In this document: one piece after another, positions 1-13,152 of the stretch
Numbering within the stretch: position 1 is the stretch's first letter
How the letters are laid out: each line of letters opens with the position of its first letter
Assembly (NCBI GenBank): GCA_030248065.1
Contig: JASAMV010004544.1
Location: forward strand, 1 to 64,000
DNA length: 64,000 bases
Reading direction: 5' to 3'
From: Rhynchonema sp. JSB1_4
Lineage: Eukaryota > Nematoda > Chromadorea > Monhysterida > Xyalidae
The notes under the pieces: model-generated
Told to the model about the DNA's origin: nothing
The model's database searches: none
What the model saw: the letters and a program-made list of their open reading frames with translations, nothing else
Translations under genes and position numbers: made by a program

Positions 1-337
1 AATAATTTTCATTTCATTTTTATGACTTTTGCTGACCTGATTTGAGTTTCAGTCAATTTTGACCACAAAATTTCAAGCCGTCGAGTTCTCAACAAGCGCG
101 CGTAATTTCATCATTCAACGCTACGAGTTACAAAATTATCCGGAATATTCAGGTGGGTCGGTTTTAGTTTATTTTGTTCAGAAAAGCAAGGATTTTGTTT
201 TGACACAAAATGGACCGCTATCGCTCTAAAGTAAAAGGAGTGTATAGCAGTGTTTTATTTAGTTTTTTATAAATGTTAGCAATTTTTATAATAATAGAGT
301 GGACTAAAGCTGCATATATAGTTTCGGACCCTCTCAG
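1..337. other. Intergenic, no gene seen
   Basis: AT-rich sequence with no convincing exon, RNA gene or repeat. Short open frames here have no recognisable motif or splice pattern. The last 8 bases (330-337) are the left target duplication of the adjoining miniature transposon. Confidence 0.6.
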
Positions 338-746
338 CAGTGTGGTGGCAGGCCAATCGACCCAAGATACCCTAGGGGGGGAAGGTTTCGGACTTACTCG
401 AGATACCCCCAGAGGCTACCCAAGATACAAGTATGGTCCGTCAAAAGGCGAAAAAAGGCCGTTTTTTGCATGCAATTTTACTGCAAAATTGGCCTAAAAA
501 TGGGTATTTTGTGACATTTTTGCCGAAAATTGGCCTAAAATGACCATTTTTGGGTGCGATTTTTGGGGGTCCCGAGGTCGAAAACACCTATTTTTGCCTT
601 TGAAAACCATAAATCTACTTACTCGAGATACCCTTTGGGGTCGGCTCGAGATAGATACCCTTCCCCCCATCCCCCCTAAGGGTTGACTCGAGATAGATAC
701 CCCTTAGGGGGGGGAATCCCCCCCCATCCCCCCAGCCACTACAGTG
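338..746. mobile_element. MITE, hAT-like, CTCGAGATACCC array family
   Basis: A 409-bp element. It begins CAGTGTGGTGGCAGG and ends in the near-complement CCAGCCACTACAGTG. It is flanked by 8-bp target duplications cctctcag (330-337) and gctctcag (747-754), 7 of 8 matching. A short unit ctcgagataccc or ctcgagatagatacccc recurs near both ends (about 396, 620, 650, 683) around an AT-rich core. Ends of the form YARNG and 8-bp duplications are known for the hAT superfamily; the assignment to hAT is inference because no transposase is present. Confidence 0.75.
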
Positions 747-761
747 GCTCTCAGGAGACTA

Positions 762-1130
762 TACCGTAAAAACCTAAATGGTTGGGGGGCTCTATTCCGG
801 GGGGCCTCTATTAATTCACTGACCCGAACCTAAAAAAATTGTTCCCAGAAATACCCCCAACAACTTCTGAAAAGGGGTTTGAAAGGATGTTTTTTCGCTT
901 GTAATCGCATTTATTCGTGTCGTCTATTCATCAATAAGAGGCGTATTGTGTGCTCTGAACGAACAACAAACGTGTATAAATGAACCTGTGCACCACTATC
1001 AAGCGTTAAAACGCTACTGTATAGGGGATGTTACTTAGGGGGGCTCTATTCCGGGGGGGATCTATTAATTGACGGACCCCTTTTTGGGGGGCTGTATTAC
1101 GGGGGGGGCTGTATTTAGGTTTTTACGGTA
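762..1130. mobile_element. MITE, TA-duplicating, GGGGGCTCTATT array family, copy 1
   Basis: The 18-bp ends TACCGTAAAAACCTAAAT (762-779) and ATTTAGGTTTTTACGGTA (1113-1130) are perfect inverted repeats. If the outer TA is the target duplication, the element proper is 764-1128. Units of gggggctctatt(ccgggg) flank a core that includes an AT-rich stretch also found at 10,088-10,512 and 52,365-53,669. TA duplication points to Tc1/mariner-type mobilisation (inference). Confidence 0.8.
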
Positions 1131-1465
1131 TATGTCACAATGCATCCGGGTCCTCATTAAAACTGCGAATAAGTTTAAATCTGGTGCCAAATCTTTGCGA
1201 AAAACCGCGGTTTTTTTAATGAAAAACCACGATTTTTCAACATTTTTTTCAATAGTCCGGCCTCCGGCTCGGCTAGGCGCGCGATTTTTGGGATTTTAAG
1301 GTCGAAAAGCACCCATTTTTGCCTCTATGAAGTCTATGAAAACCATAAATTGATGGCTGCAAGTCACCCTCAGGAATAGATACGGTTGGAATGGAACAAT
1401 ATCTCGCGAGACAATGCAATACAAAATCACTGACAATACAAAACAAACAAGATCATGGACAATAT

Positions 1466-1811
1466 CAGTGATGTGGTTGGGGGTATGGGGGGTAAGGGTA
1501 ATACCCCCCAACTGCTAGGTAGCTTTCTTGCTCCCAAACCCATATACCCCCTCCCAAACTGGCTAGCTAGCTTTCTTGCTCCGGTCATCAAGTCAAAAAA
1601 GTGTTGATTTTAGTGCCTAAATGACCATTTTATGGGCCAAAACGGTCAAATTCGCTCAAATTTGCTCACACATTTACAAAAACACGCATTTTAGGGCGTA
1701 TCTTGGCATAATTTTGACCAATTTTTATACCCCTGTTTTTGACTTCTAGACAATACCCCCAAACCGGGGTACCCGGCTAGCTAGCTAGCTTTCTTGCTCG
1801 GACCGTCACTG
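1466..1811. mobile_element. MITE, hAT-like, CTAGCTTTCTTGCTCC array family
   Basis: A 346-bp element starting CAGTGATGTGG and ending in CCGTCACTG. The 8-bp flanks are gacaatat (1458-1465) and gacaatag (1812-1819), 7 of 8 matching. The unit ctagctagctttcttgctcc recurs at about 1519, 1562 and 1780. It lies less than 200 bp upstream of the polyubiquitin start codon, so it sits in or beside that gene's promoter. A second, truncated copy of the family lies at about 51,778-51,885. Confidence 0.7.
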
Positions 1812-1968
1812 GACAATAGCGAATTTTTTCTGGCCCCGCCCGGTCGACCAAGTTCAAAATCACGGCCCGGTCCGCTTCCGATCTCTGGTCAGCACAGCAC
1901 GTCTGGTACCCCCAGATCTGTAACCCTAATCCCCTCCAGTCCACAATATTCAGCAATGTGCAACAATG

Positions 1969-1978
1969 TGCATTTCAG
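1969..1978 (+). promoter_or_regulatory. Candidate 3' splice or trans-splice acceptor before polyubiquitin
   Basis: The sequence TTTCAG ends at 1978, 19 bases before the ATG at 1998. It matches the 3' splice sites inside the gene. It could be a spliced-leader addition site or the acceptor of a 5'-UTR intron; the sequence alone cannot tell. Confidence 0.45.
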
Positions 1979-1991
1979 AAATCGAAGCTAG

Positions 1992-4054
<2,063 letters not shown>

Positions 4055-4813
4055 GAGTGATGTGGCTGGTTGGTTAGGTGCCTAAAAGGCTTGGTGCAGT
4101 TGTGTTAACATTCGGCTATATTCTCTCCGAAGAAAATGGCACCACTGAAGGTTAGGCATCTGACTGGGCCAGACTGATCGTTTCACCATATTTATCAGTG
4201 CCGTGTTGGGTAGTAACGGGGCTCTTTCATCAAAGTTTAATCATGTCAACTGATTTTAGCATAAGTCAAATTTATCTCGGCAAATTTTGAATTGGTGTAA
4301 TTTACAAACGCGCGCACGCGGTATTTTAGTTTCATTATTGAAGAAGCAAAGAAAGTTACTTGGATCTGCTGGTTGTCAACCCTCGCTTTTTACTTGCTAC
4401 TGATGTGATTTTTCTGGCTCACTGAAGCAGTAAACTTTTCATTGATTATCGTGACTTTGATCAATCTTAATCTTGGTTAACAAATTCAAAAAGTTTTCTG
4501 TCGCGTAAAAACCATCTCAAATCCTAGGGAATTATGCTTCACGACAGAGGTGCTCTACTATTATACATGGGTTTAGTGAATGCTTAGTGTGACGCGCGAC
4601 ATTCAATACAAAACGTGAAACCAAGATGAAAAAGCTGTCAAGGAAAATGCGGCTTATTTTGCTTATTTATTATCGTTGTTGACCTGCTGTGAGGTCAGGC
4701 CAAGCCAAACCCATCGATGTGCCGCACACTGATCGAGCGCAAGATCAGCAATTGTTGAAACATCGCAGGGAAGATCAAATCTTTCGATAATTCTACACAA
4801 CACGATCAGATTA
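4055..4813. other. 3' flank of polyubiquitin, no further gene seen
   Basis: AT-rich sequence that should contain the 3' UTR and downstream spacer. No clear AATAAA was found close to the stop codon, and no exon or RNA gene is recognisable. Confidence 0.5.
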
Positions 4814-5345
4814 TGGGTGATATTTTCGAAACTGTGTAAAGGTCAACCTGGCCAGATAGCGGTGCGGTTGTGGAGCGCGATGTGCAACACCTTTTTCGGT
4901 GGAGCGCCAAGTTTTTTTGTGGAGCGCAAAGTTTACTCGAACCATTTTTGTGGAGCGCATGTTTTCTTGTTGAGCGCCATATGTTTTTTGTGGAGCGCCA
5001 TGCTTTATTGTGGAGCGCCAAGTTTTTCGCGCCAGCGCAAGCTCGCAGGGGAGCGCCAAGTTTTTCGCGCCAGCGCAAGCTCACAGGGGAGCGCCAAGTT
5101 TAAAGAGGCGCGTCAAGTTTAGACAGTAGCCCCGAGAGGAACTCTAAGTTTAGGCAGGAGCTTCATGTTCATGAGAGGAGCTCCAAGTTCGTTCTCTGGT
5201 GTGGAACGCGAAGTTTTATTGCCTATAGAGACTTTATGTGCTGGCCAAAACATGCGTGGAGCCCAAAGTTTGACCAAAACTTGCTGCCTGCAACACGAGA
5301 GGCGCCCGACGTGCGCTCGACCACACCAGTGGAGCGCCAAGTTCG
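4814..5345. repeat. Degenerate short tandem repeat, GGAGCGCCAAGTTT unit
   Basis: The unit (gt)ggagcgc(c/a)aagtttt recurs more than ten times from about 4870 to 5345 with varying spacers, drifting in sequence. The left edge (4814-4850) reads gggtgatattttcgaaact and then gtgtaaaggtc. That closely matches the arm of the foldback repeat at 18,775-18,997, so the block is probably another mobile-element derivative. Long open frames across it on both strands follow from the repeat and are not genes. Confidence 0.7.
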
Positions 5346-7831
5346 TAATTTCGTAACTCGCTTAAAAAGGCTTCTTTTGGCATTTTGAAATCAGTTCTGG
5401 AACCGACCGGTTCATATGTACCTTGTATTATCAAACTAGGAGGTATCGCGATGCCATTCAATCGCGGATACGGGAGCCCAAAAAGGGATTCTATCGACTG
5501 GTGGACACCGACGACCGGGTCACCTTTAGAGGTCCATCCATTATTAGGGGGGAATCCCCCCAGCCACTACAGTGAATGTGACTACACTGCGTTGTTCTCG
5601 CATGTTGTCAAGGCACACGTGGAAAGGGTGCACGAGACCGAAAGGGATCATGTGCGTCGCAAGTTGGTATAGATGGACAAGTTTTTTGTGCCTTTTGCTC
5701 TTGGATATTTTTGTGCGCATGTATCATCAGCGTGGAGTTAAGGACTCTTATTGAATGAATCACCGCGGCATGATAACCCGTCTCGATTACAAAGAAAGCG
5801 TCAGAGATTCTGGAAATATCGCATGTGATCCGCCCCGAGCAGCGGTCGTGTGGTCCACCGGTTTCCAATAGTTTATCACCCGATCTGCTCATGTTAGACG
5901 ATCAGATGTCTATCTCGTTCGATCAGTGACGTGCTTGCTCGATCCCATAAAGTTGGCATGTACCTGGGCTCACATAGCATACATTATAGTTGCCGCCACG
6001 TGCTTTCAGCGCGCGTTCGTCAGCTGCAGTGTGCTCAAAAACAGCATCCAAAACTGGCGGGAAATTCAAGTATTATTCCTGTGCCCTCTGTAAACCACAC
6101 GATCTTGCATGTGTGCCGTTGAAATCCCACGTAAATGCGTTGCCACATTGTGAACGTCCAGAACAAGCTCTAACAAATTCTAACTCTGCACACTGCAAGA
6201 AAAGAACGATTTTCACATCAAAGGTCTCACCTGAATATTTTTGGCGTTAGGTTTGCCTGATAAATTTGTGCCTGTCTTTTCTGTGCTTTTGCGTGACGGG
6301 CCACATGTTTTTGCACATTGCAGGAAAACCCCATGTCAAATTTGATGTCTCTATGATGACTTCGCAACAACGTGTATTGATATCATATTTGTGTCCTCAA
6401 GCTGCGTGTTAATCCAACGGTTGATCTGGGGTCAATTGCGTATGGAGGGGCAACATTAAAAAATCCCCTGTGCAGGGGGGCATTCGCGCATACTGCAGAA
6501 TCTCCGCCCCCCACAAGGCATTCATATGCTTTTTTTATACCAACACACATTTTTCTCGTGGCGCACACCCAAAAAGGTGTTTTGGGGGAAACTTCCCCCC
6601 AAAAAAAACAAAAGCACCAAAAAATTCCCCGCGCGGGGAAAATCCTTTGTGGGGTGGGGCCGCCCTCCCCTCCGCTCCGCTCCCCCCCCTCCCTCCCTTC
6701 CCCTCTCCCCCCCCTACCCCCCACCCCCGCCTAAACTCCCCCCCCCCAACACCCGCCCCCATGCCTTTTCCAAAAAAAAAAGGACCCCCCACCCCGCGGC
6801 CCCCCCAACCCCCAAACTCACTTTCTTTTCCTTCCCCCTCTCAATTTCCCCCAGAACTGGTCGCCGATTATCACAATTTTTTTCTGCTTCCGTGACAACA
6901 CCGGTACGAAACTACGCGTGGATGCCACGCACCGTCGTATTTGAGAGCTTAGGGGCCAACATTATCAAAACAAAGAAGATAAAAGGCTTGACCTCTCAGA
7001 GCAAAAAAGTGCTCAACGATCGTTATTTCAGTTTCGGCAATTCCGACCGCATATTGATACAAGGCGCATTCCAGCGAAGCCCACATGCACCTGACACACC
7101 CAAACCGAAACGTCGCGTTTACGTTTGTGCCGAACCGAATCACGCACGTGACCTGCCTGATGTCATTCTTCCCAACCACACGAATCATCGACAACGCTGT
7201 CAAACGAAAAACAGGACGAAAATCTGAAAGAGGAGTTCGGGGGCCCTATGTTTTCATTCTCCTCGGAGTCAACACAGAAATTTTGCTTATGCACTGCAAG
7301 TACAAGGGAAAGGAAACACTGAGGCCGAGCTTGGCTTTGATGGATCAGCCAGGGATGATATCAACCTTCGCGATTTCACATTCTCTGACCAGAAGGCAGA
7401 ATCGTTTTTTACCCGATTGCTGATTTTTTTCACTTTTGACGCCGCCAATTAATTTTCAAATTTTTGCTATTTTTTCAACAAAGCAAAACCAAAAATTTTT
7501 CTATTTCGTCAGTTTTGATTCCCATTTTGCAGGGCTTAATTTTCAGGCGTTGGTCAGAATGTTAGTCAAAGAAGAATATAAATTTGACCGTGTAAATAAA
7601 GAGAGTTAAAGCGCGCGAAAATTCGGGACCTGATATATTTGTCACTATAGAGGGCGTAGACCGCAGCAGTAATTTTGAAATCACACACAATTTTGAAACT
7701 AGAATATTTCAAAAACACCATGCACAATATGTATTCTACCGAACGGTGTCTGTCGTCTTCTTATTCTCGAGCACTGAACAAGCAGCTACAGTGTAAAAGT
7801 TGCGATGAAGCATGGGTTACGTCAGTGGGAG
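5346..7831. other. Intergenic stretch, no recognised gene
   Basis: About 2.5 kb with no exon set that I can recognise. It includes a C/T-rich low-complexity tract (listed separately). A moderately long open frame on the plus strand near 6,900-7,225 and one on the minus strand near 6,949-7,203 overlap each other. Neither shows a family motif, and both are left unassigned. Confidence 0.5.
6590..6860. repeat. C/T-rich low-complexity tract
   Basis: Long runs of C, T and A with almost no G on the plus strand, giving spurious proline-rich open frames. Homopolymer runs of this kind are also prone to sequencing or assembly error. Confidence 0.8.
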
Positions 7832-9553
7832 GTAACAAAAACAAATGAATAAGTCGGCCGCATGATGTCTACTTGCATGAAAACCGTGATGAGGCTGACA
7901 TGGGTAACATCAACTAGTGGAAACAAAAACAAATGATCAAGTCGGCCACATGATGTCTACTTGCATGAAAGCCGTGATGAGGCTGACATGGGTAACATCA
8001 ACTAGTGGAAACAGAAACAAATGATCAAGTCGGTCGCATGATGTCAACTTGCATGAAAGCCGTGATGAGGCTGACATGGGTAACATCAACTAGCGGAAAC
8101 AAAAACAAATGATCAAGTCGGCCACATGATGTCTACTTGCATGAAAGCCGTGATGAGGCTGACATGGGTAACATCACCTAGTAGAAACAAAAACAAATGA
8201 TCAAGTCGGCCGCATGATGTCTACTTGCATGAAAGCCGTGATGAGGCTGACATGGGTAACATCACCTAGTAGAAACAAAAACAAATGATCAAGTCGGCCG
8301 CATGATGTCTACTTGCATGAAAGCCGTGATGAGGCTGACATGGGTAACATCAACTAGTGGAAACAAAAACAAATGATCAAGTCGGCCGCATGATGTCTGC
8401 TTGCATGAAAGCCGTGATGAGGCTGACATGGGAACATCAACCAGCGGAAACAAAAACAAATGATCGAGTCGGACGCATGATGTCTACTTGCATGAAAGCC
8501 GTGATGAGGCTGACATGGGTAACATCAACTAGTGGAAACAAAAACAAATGATCAAGTCGGCCGCATGATGTCTACTTGCATGAAAGCCGTGATGAGGCTG
8601 ACATGGGTAACATCAACTAGTGGAAACAAAAACAAATGATCAAGTCGGCCGCATGATGTCTACTTGCATGAAAGCCGCGATAAGGCTGACATGGGTAACA
8701 TCACCTAGTAGAAACAAAAACAAATGATCAAGTCGGCCGCATGATGTCTACTTGCATGAAAGCCGCGATAAGGCTGACATGGGTAACATCACCTAGTAGA
8801 AACAAAAACAAATGATCAAGTCGGCCGCATGATGTCTACTTGCATGAAAGCCGTGATCAGGCTGACATGGGTAACATCGCCTAGTACAAACAAAAACAAA
8901 TGATCAAGTCGGCCGCATGATGTCTACTTGCATGAAAGCCGTGATGAGGCTGACATGGGTAACATCACCTAGTAGAAACAAAAACAAATGATCAAGTCGG
9001 CCGCATGATGTCTACTTGCATGAAAGCCGTGATGAGGCTGACATGGGTAACATCAACTAGTGGAAAGAAAAACAAATGATCAAGTCGGCTGCATGATTAG
9101 GCTGACATGGGTAACATCAACTAGTGGAAACGAAAACAAATGATCAAGTCGGCCGCATGATGTCTACTTGCATGAAAGCCGTGATGAGGCTGACATGGGT
9201 AACATCAACTAGTGGAAACAAAAACAAATGATCAAGTCGGCCGCATGATGTCTACTTGCATGAAAGCCGTGATGAGGCTGACATGGGTAACATCAACTAG
9301 TGGAAACAAAAACAAATGATCAAGTCGGCCGCATGATGTCTACTTGCATGAAAGCCGTGATGAGGCTGACATGGGTAACATCAACTAGTGGAAACAAAAA
9401 CAAATGATCAAGTCGGCCGCATGATGTCTACTTGCATGAAAGCCGTGATGAGGCTGACATGGGTAACATCAACTAGTGGAAACAAAAACAAATGATCAAG
9501 TCGGCCGCATGATGTCTGCTTGCATGAAAGCCGTGATGAGGCTGACATGGGTA
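7832..9553. repeat. 88-bp satellite array, about 20 copies
   Basis: Direct tandem copies of an 88-bp monomer containing tgatcaagtcggccgcatga and, later, tgcatgaaagccgtgatgag. Successive copies of the caagtcgg motif begin at 7938, 8026 and 8114, fixing the period at 88. Most copies differ at only a few positions. The first copy is more diverged, and one near 9,080-9,107 has lost about 35 bp. The period is not a multiple of three, and frames through it do not stay open, so it is not coding. The flanks show no satellite-related gene. Confidence 0.95.
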
Positions 9554-9633
9554 GGCTGAAGTGGGGTGCGGGCTGAATAGGGCTGGGGCTGTATGTGGGC
9601 TGTGTGGGCTGAATAGGACGTCCCTGGCGCATG

Positions 9634-9830
9634 TTGGGAAAAGCTAGTCCAGCTGCCTTGACAGAGAGAAAACGCGAATTTTCGATTTCGCGATATAAGG
9701 CGCGGGTTGGCTCAAGGTTTGGTCTAAGCCTAAGCCTAATAGTAAGCCTAAGCCAAAGCCTAAGCCTAAGCCCAAGCCTAAGCCTGAGAAAAAGGGAAGT
9801 CAATTTTGAAACTGGACTAGCTTTTCCCAA
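9634..9830. mobile_element. Short inverted-repeat element holding telomere-like GCCTAA units
   Basis: A 19-bp perfect inverted repeat, TTGGGAAAAGCTAGTCCAG (9634-9652) and its complement (9812-9830), bounds a 197-bp element. Inside, 9720-9788 is a degenerate run of AAGCCT/GCCTAA units, whose complement is TTAGGC, the nematode telomere repeat. It may be a telomere-derived stretch caught in a foldback element, or simply another family-specific short array of the kind seen in the neighbouring MITEs. No matching target duplication was found. Confidence 0.6.
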
Positions 9831-10087
9831 AACGCGTCGCAACCCCAACCCCAAGAGCAAGAGAATTTTTCACCATTTCAGACCGAAAAACGACACACTC
9901 TTTCGGAGATTTGGGGGTTCGGGTCGGGCCGGGCCGGAGATTTGGGGGCTCGGGCCGGGCCTAACCGGCCAAACTCGGCCCGATTGCGACCTCTGCTATG
10001 CAGCTGCTTACCACGGTAGCTTCATTGCCGATAGCGTTCTCCGCACGCGGCTCCTGCTTGCGGAACATTCCTACCGTAGTAATAAGC

Positions 10088-10512
10088 TACCGTAAAAACC
10101 TAAATAGAAGGGGGGGCTTTATTAACTCACTGACCCCATTTTGTGGGGCTCTATTACGGGGGGGCTCTATTCCGGGGGGCCTACTGACCCGAACCTGAAA
10201 AAATTGTTCCCAGAAATACCCCCAAAAACCCTAAAAAGGGGCTTGAAAGGATGTTTTTTGGCTTGTAATCGCTTTTGTTCGTGTCTATTCGTCAATAAGA
10301 GGCGTATTATGTGCTCTGAACTGACAACAAACGTGCGTAAATGCACTTGTGCACCACTATCAAGCGTTAATACACTACTGTATAGGGGATGTTACTTAGG
10401 GGGGCTCTATTCCGGGGGGGCTCTATTAATTCACTGACCCCTTTTTGGGGGGCTGTCGCTGTATTACGGGGGACTCTATTCCGGGGGGGGCTCTATTTAG
10501 GTTTTTACGGTA
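10088..10512. mobile_element. MITE, TA-duplicating, GGGGGCTCTATT array family, copy 2
   Basis: Ends TACCGTAAAAACCTAAAT (10088 on) and ATTTAGGTTTTTACGGTA (to 10512) match copy 1 at 762-1130. The inner sequence is also closely similar, including a stretch with gaaaggatgttttttcgc. Flanks are agc before TA and ctg after TA, in agreement with a TA target duplication. Confidence 0.85.
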
Positions 10513-10799
10513 CTGTCTAACAGACCCCCCAACATTACGGCCCCGAAAAGGCGATTATTTTCCGTTTTTTGAAGTGAAACGGTTTTTTCTCCCTGTTGCG
10601 TTTTTCACCATTCACTATAGTAATATTGCATCACCCTACCATTTTGCAGACACCCTACAAAGTTTCGATTGGACATGGCACAATCATTCACGCGTATTTG
10701 TCAGTTGCAGCGAGCTTTCCTAACACAAAGGTTTGTTATGTTTGTTTGTTGATGTTGTGTTGCGGCAGTGGTGTGGGGGGGGGGGGGGGGGGGTCCCAG

Positions 10800-11268
10800 C
10801 AGTGTTGGAGGTGGGGGGGGGGGGGGGTGTGGGGGGGGGGGTAGCCCCCCCCAGTACAGTAGGTATCCCCCCCTCGCCTGGTACAGTAGGTATCCCCCCC
10901 GATGTTTGGCATGGTACAGTAGGTATCCCGCCCGATTTTCACCCCGGTACAGTAGGTAGCCCCCCCCCGATTGTGCCCCAAAAGTGCCAATGTTTGACCA
11001 AAATGGCCAAAATTAGTGCAAAATCAGGGGTTTTTACCTCAAATTACCCGAAATTCGCGCGCGACGCGCGCAAATACTACGTTTTCACACGATTCCACAC
11101 ATAATAAACACATAAAAAATTTTCACCCCAAAACCTAACCCCCCCCCCAACCCCCCCCTAGGTACATAACCCCCCCCCCCCAGGCCATCGGCTCTGGTAC
11201 AGTAGGTATCCCCCCTCTCCGAGCGCGGTACAGTAGGTATCCCCCCCTCCAGAGTACCTCCAACACTG
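10800..11268. mobile_element. MITE, hAT-like, GGTACAGTAGGTATCCCCC array family
   Basis: A 469-bp element with ends CAGTGTTGGAGG and CCTCCAACACTG and a perfect 8-bp target duplication ggtcccag (10792-10799, 11269-11276). The unit ggtacagtaggtatccccc occurs about four times near the left end (10,855-10,965) and twice near the right (11,195-11,247), all in the same direction. The core holds a GC palindrome near 11,049. A truncated relative starts near 51,513. Confidence 0.88.
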
Positions 11269-11382
11269 GGTCCCAGTGTAGTTCCCGGGGGGGAGGGGGG
11301 GTCCCCCTAAGGTACACTAACCGCCGCGCGCGACCAAGGTCCACTAGTACTTAGCACACTAACCGTCGCGCCAGGTACACTA

Positions 11383-11794
11383 CCGTATTGTCGGAAATAG
11401 AACCCGGGGGGTCTATTTTTTCACTGGGGTCATTTTGGGGGGGTTCAATTTATGGGGGGGTCAATTATTGGGGGGTTATATTTTTCATTTGGCCCCCCGA
11501 CGAAAAAAATCATTGTTAATAATGCCCCTAAAAATGGCCTGTTTAGGGTATTTTCTGCCTTTAACAGCGTTAATTATGCTTAAAAAGCCGTATTCTGCTG
11601 AAAACGCAAGCTTAAACAACGTTTGACACAACAACACAGCCTTACCATACCACTAATCAGTGGTACGGTGAAGGTTGGGGGTGGGGTTCTATTAATGGGG
11701 GGGGGTCAATTAATGGGGGGGGGGTTCTATTTTTGATTTCGAGCCATTTAGGGGGGGTTCAATTAATGGGGGGGTTCTATTTCCGACAATACGG
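11383..11794. mobile_element. MITE, TA-duplicating, CCGTATTGTCGG ends
   Basis: Ends CCGTATTGTCGGAAATAGAA and its complement, 11383 and 11794, are flanked by TA (11381-11382 and 11795-11796). Removing the element plus one TA restores the host unit ggtacactaaccgcc, which occurs intact nearby, so this is a clean insertion. Inside are repeats of ggggggttctatt and gggggtcaatt near both ends, in the same direction. These resemble the gggggctctatt units of the TACCGTAAAAACC family. Confidence 0.88.
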
Positions 11795-12344
11795 TAACCG
11801 CCTCAATTTTTGCCTAAAATTGGCATTTTTAGGCCTAAAATGGGCATTTTTAGGCCTAAAATGAGTGATTTTTAGGTCAATGATGTCAAAAGTCGCCAAT
11901 ATACCCTTTTTATGAAGAATTTTTTCCAAAAAGGGGCAAAAATCGGTCAAATTTTCTACCCAAAAAAGTGACTTTTTCCTGGATTTGGGTCTTCCCCCCC
12001 TTCCCCCCAGGGAGGTACACTAACCGCCGCACGGAAAAAAGGGGTAGGTACACTAACCGCCGCGCCGGACCAGGAACTACACCGGGGGGTCCCCCAAATG
12101 GTACCCTACCCGCCCCGGCCTGGTACGCTACCCCGCTACCCGCCCCGCCCTGGTACCCTACCCGCCCCGATTTTTACCCTCAAGATGTCCATTTTTCGGT
12201 CAAAAATGCCCAATTTTCGGTCAAAAATGCCCAAATTTTGACCGAAAACCCTAAAAAGTGCAAAAAATCTCGCGCTGCGCGCGATATATGTACTTTTTTA
12301 GCACATAAAAACAGGCAGCCGAAAAAACTTGTGTTGTACCCTAC

Positions 12345-12714
12345 CAGTGTGGTTCCTGGGGGGAGGGGGGGACCCACCCCCCTTTTTAAGGTACACTAAT
12401 TTTCCCGACCAAGGTACACTAGTACACTAATTTCACCCAATTTTTGCCTAAAATGGCCATTTTTAGGCCTGAAATGGGCATTTTTAGGCCTAAAATGTGT
12501 GATTTTCAGGTCAATGTTCTCAAAAGTCGCCAAAATACCCTTTTTATGAAGAATTTTTCCAAAAAGGGGTAAAAATAGGTCAAATTTTCTACCTCAAAAA
12601 GTGACTTTTTCCTGATTTTGGGTCTTCACCCCCTTCCCAGGGAGGTACACTAATTTCCCCTCCGAAAAAGTAGGGAGATACACTAATTTCCCCGCCGGAC
12701 CAGGAACTACACTG
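12345..12714. mobile_element. MITE, hAT-like, GGTACACTAATTT array family
   Basis: A 370-bp element with ends CAGTGTGGTTCCTGG and CCAGGAACTACACTG and a perfect 8-bp target duplication taccctac (12337-12344, 12715-12722). The unit ggtacactaa(tttcccc) recurs near both ends. The surrounding sequence is itself an array of taccctacccgcccc units (about 12,100-12,800), which appears to be a further, older element that served as the landing site. Confidence 0.87.
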
Positions 12715-12824
12715 TACCCTACCCGCCCCGAAAAATCTTCCCCCCTCCCCCCCAAACCGGATGCCCCCCCCAAAATCCCAGGTACACTACCCCCTACCCG
12801 CCAGTGTAGTTCGCGGGTTCCCGA

Positions 12825-13150
12825 GGTTTCCGGCCCGAACGGTCGGGCCGGGCCGGGCTGGGATGGTCGGCCCGAAAAGGCCCGACATCATCGAATTTCA
12901 AAAAAATCGTGACTTTTTACGGTAAATTGGCCAAAATTTCTTGCGATTCAGCAGCTTAGGACCGACGTTCATGATTTTCAGGTATTTTTAAACAAAGAAA
13001 CTGTAATTTTTGCAACAAAAAAATTTCTTCGAAATATCATCAGAAAAGGTCGGGCCGAAAAAAATCGGGCCGGGCCGGGCCGACTTTTTTCAAAGTCGGG
13101 CCGGGTCGACCCCGGGACCTCGTCGGGCCGGGCCGGGCCGAGGTAATCCG
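12825..13150. repeat. GGGCCGGGCC-rich repeat
   Basis: Short units cgggccgggcc recur at 12,840-12,880 and 13,050-13,140 around an AT-rich middle. Related blocks lie at 9,915-9,985 and 53,675-53,815, all bordered by attcccacctc or similar. This looks like another dispersed element family whose ends are C/G arrays. Its exact limits and target duplication were not resolved. Confidence 0.55.
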
Positions 13151-13152
13151 GC

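Larger units (their letters stand above)
10797..12084. mobile_element. Host MITE, hAT-like, GGTACACTAACCGCCGCG array family, carrying two nested elements
   Basis: The left end CAG lies at 10797-10799 and its continuation TGTAGTTCC at 11277, because another element (10800-11268) landed inside the terminal repeat. The right end is CCAGGAACTACACCG (to 12084, last bases changed from CACTG). Flanking 8-bp duplications gggggtcc at 10789-10796 and 12085-12092 are identical, though this is a low-complexity sequence. The unit ggtacactaaccgccgcg recurs at about 11300-11375 and 12015-12060. A TA-type element (11383-11794) is inserted in one such unit. Confidence 0.65.

Noticed and set aside
6470..7227. 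Long proline-rich plus-strand open frames
   Set aside because: They arise from a C/T-rich low-complexity tract with homopolymer runs, have no domain, and overlap open frames on the other strand.
7832..9553. Direct repeats that could suggest a CRISPR array
   Set aside because: The 88-bp units abut with no unique spacers, and the surroundings are eukaryotic; it is a satellite.
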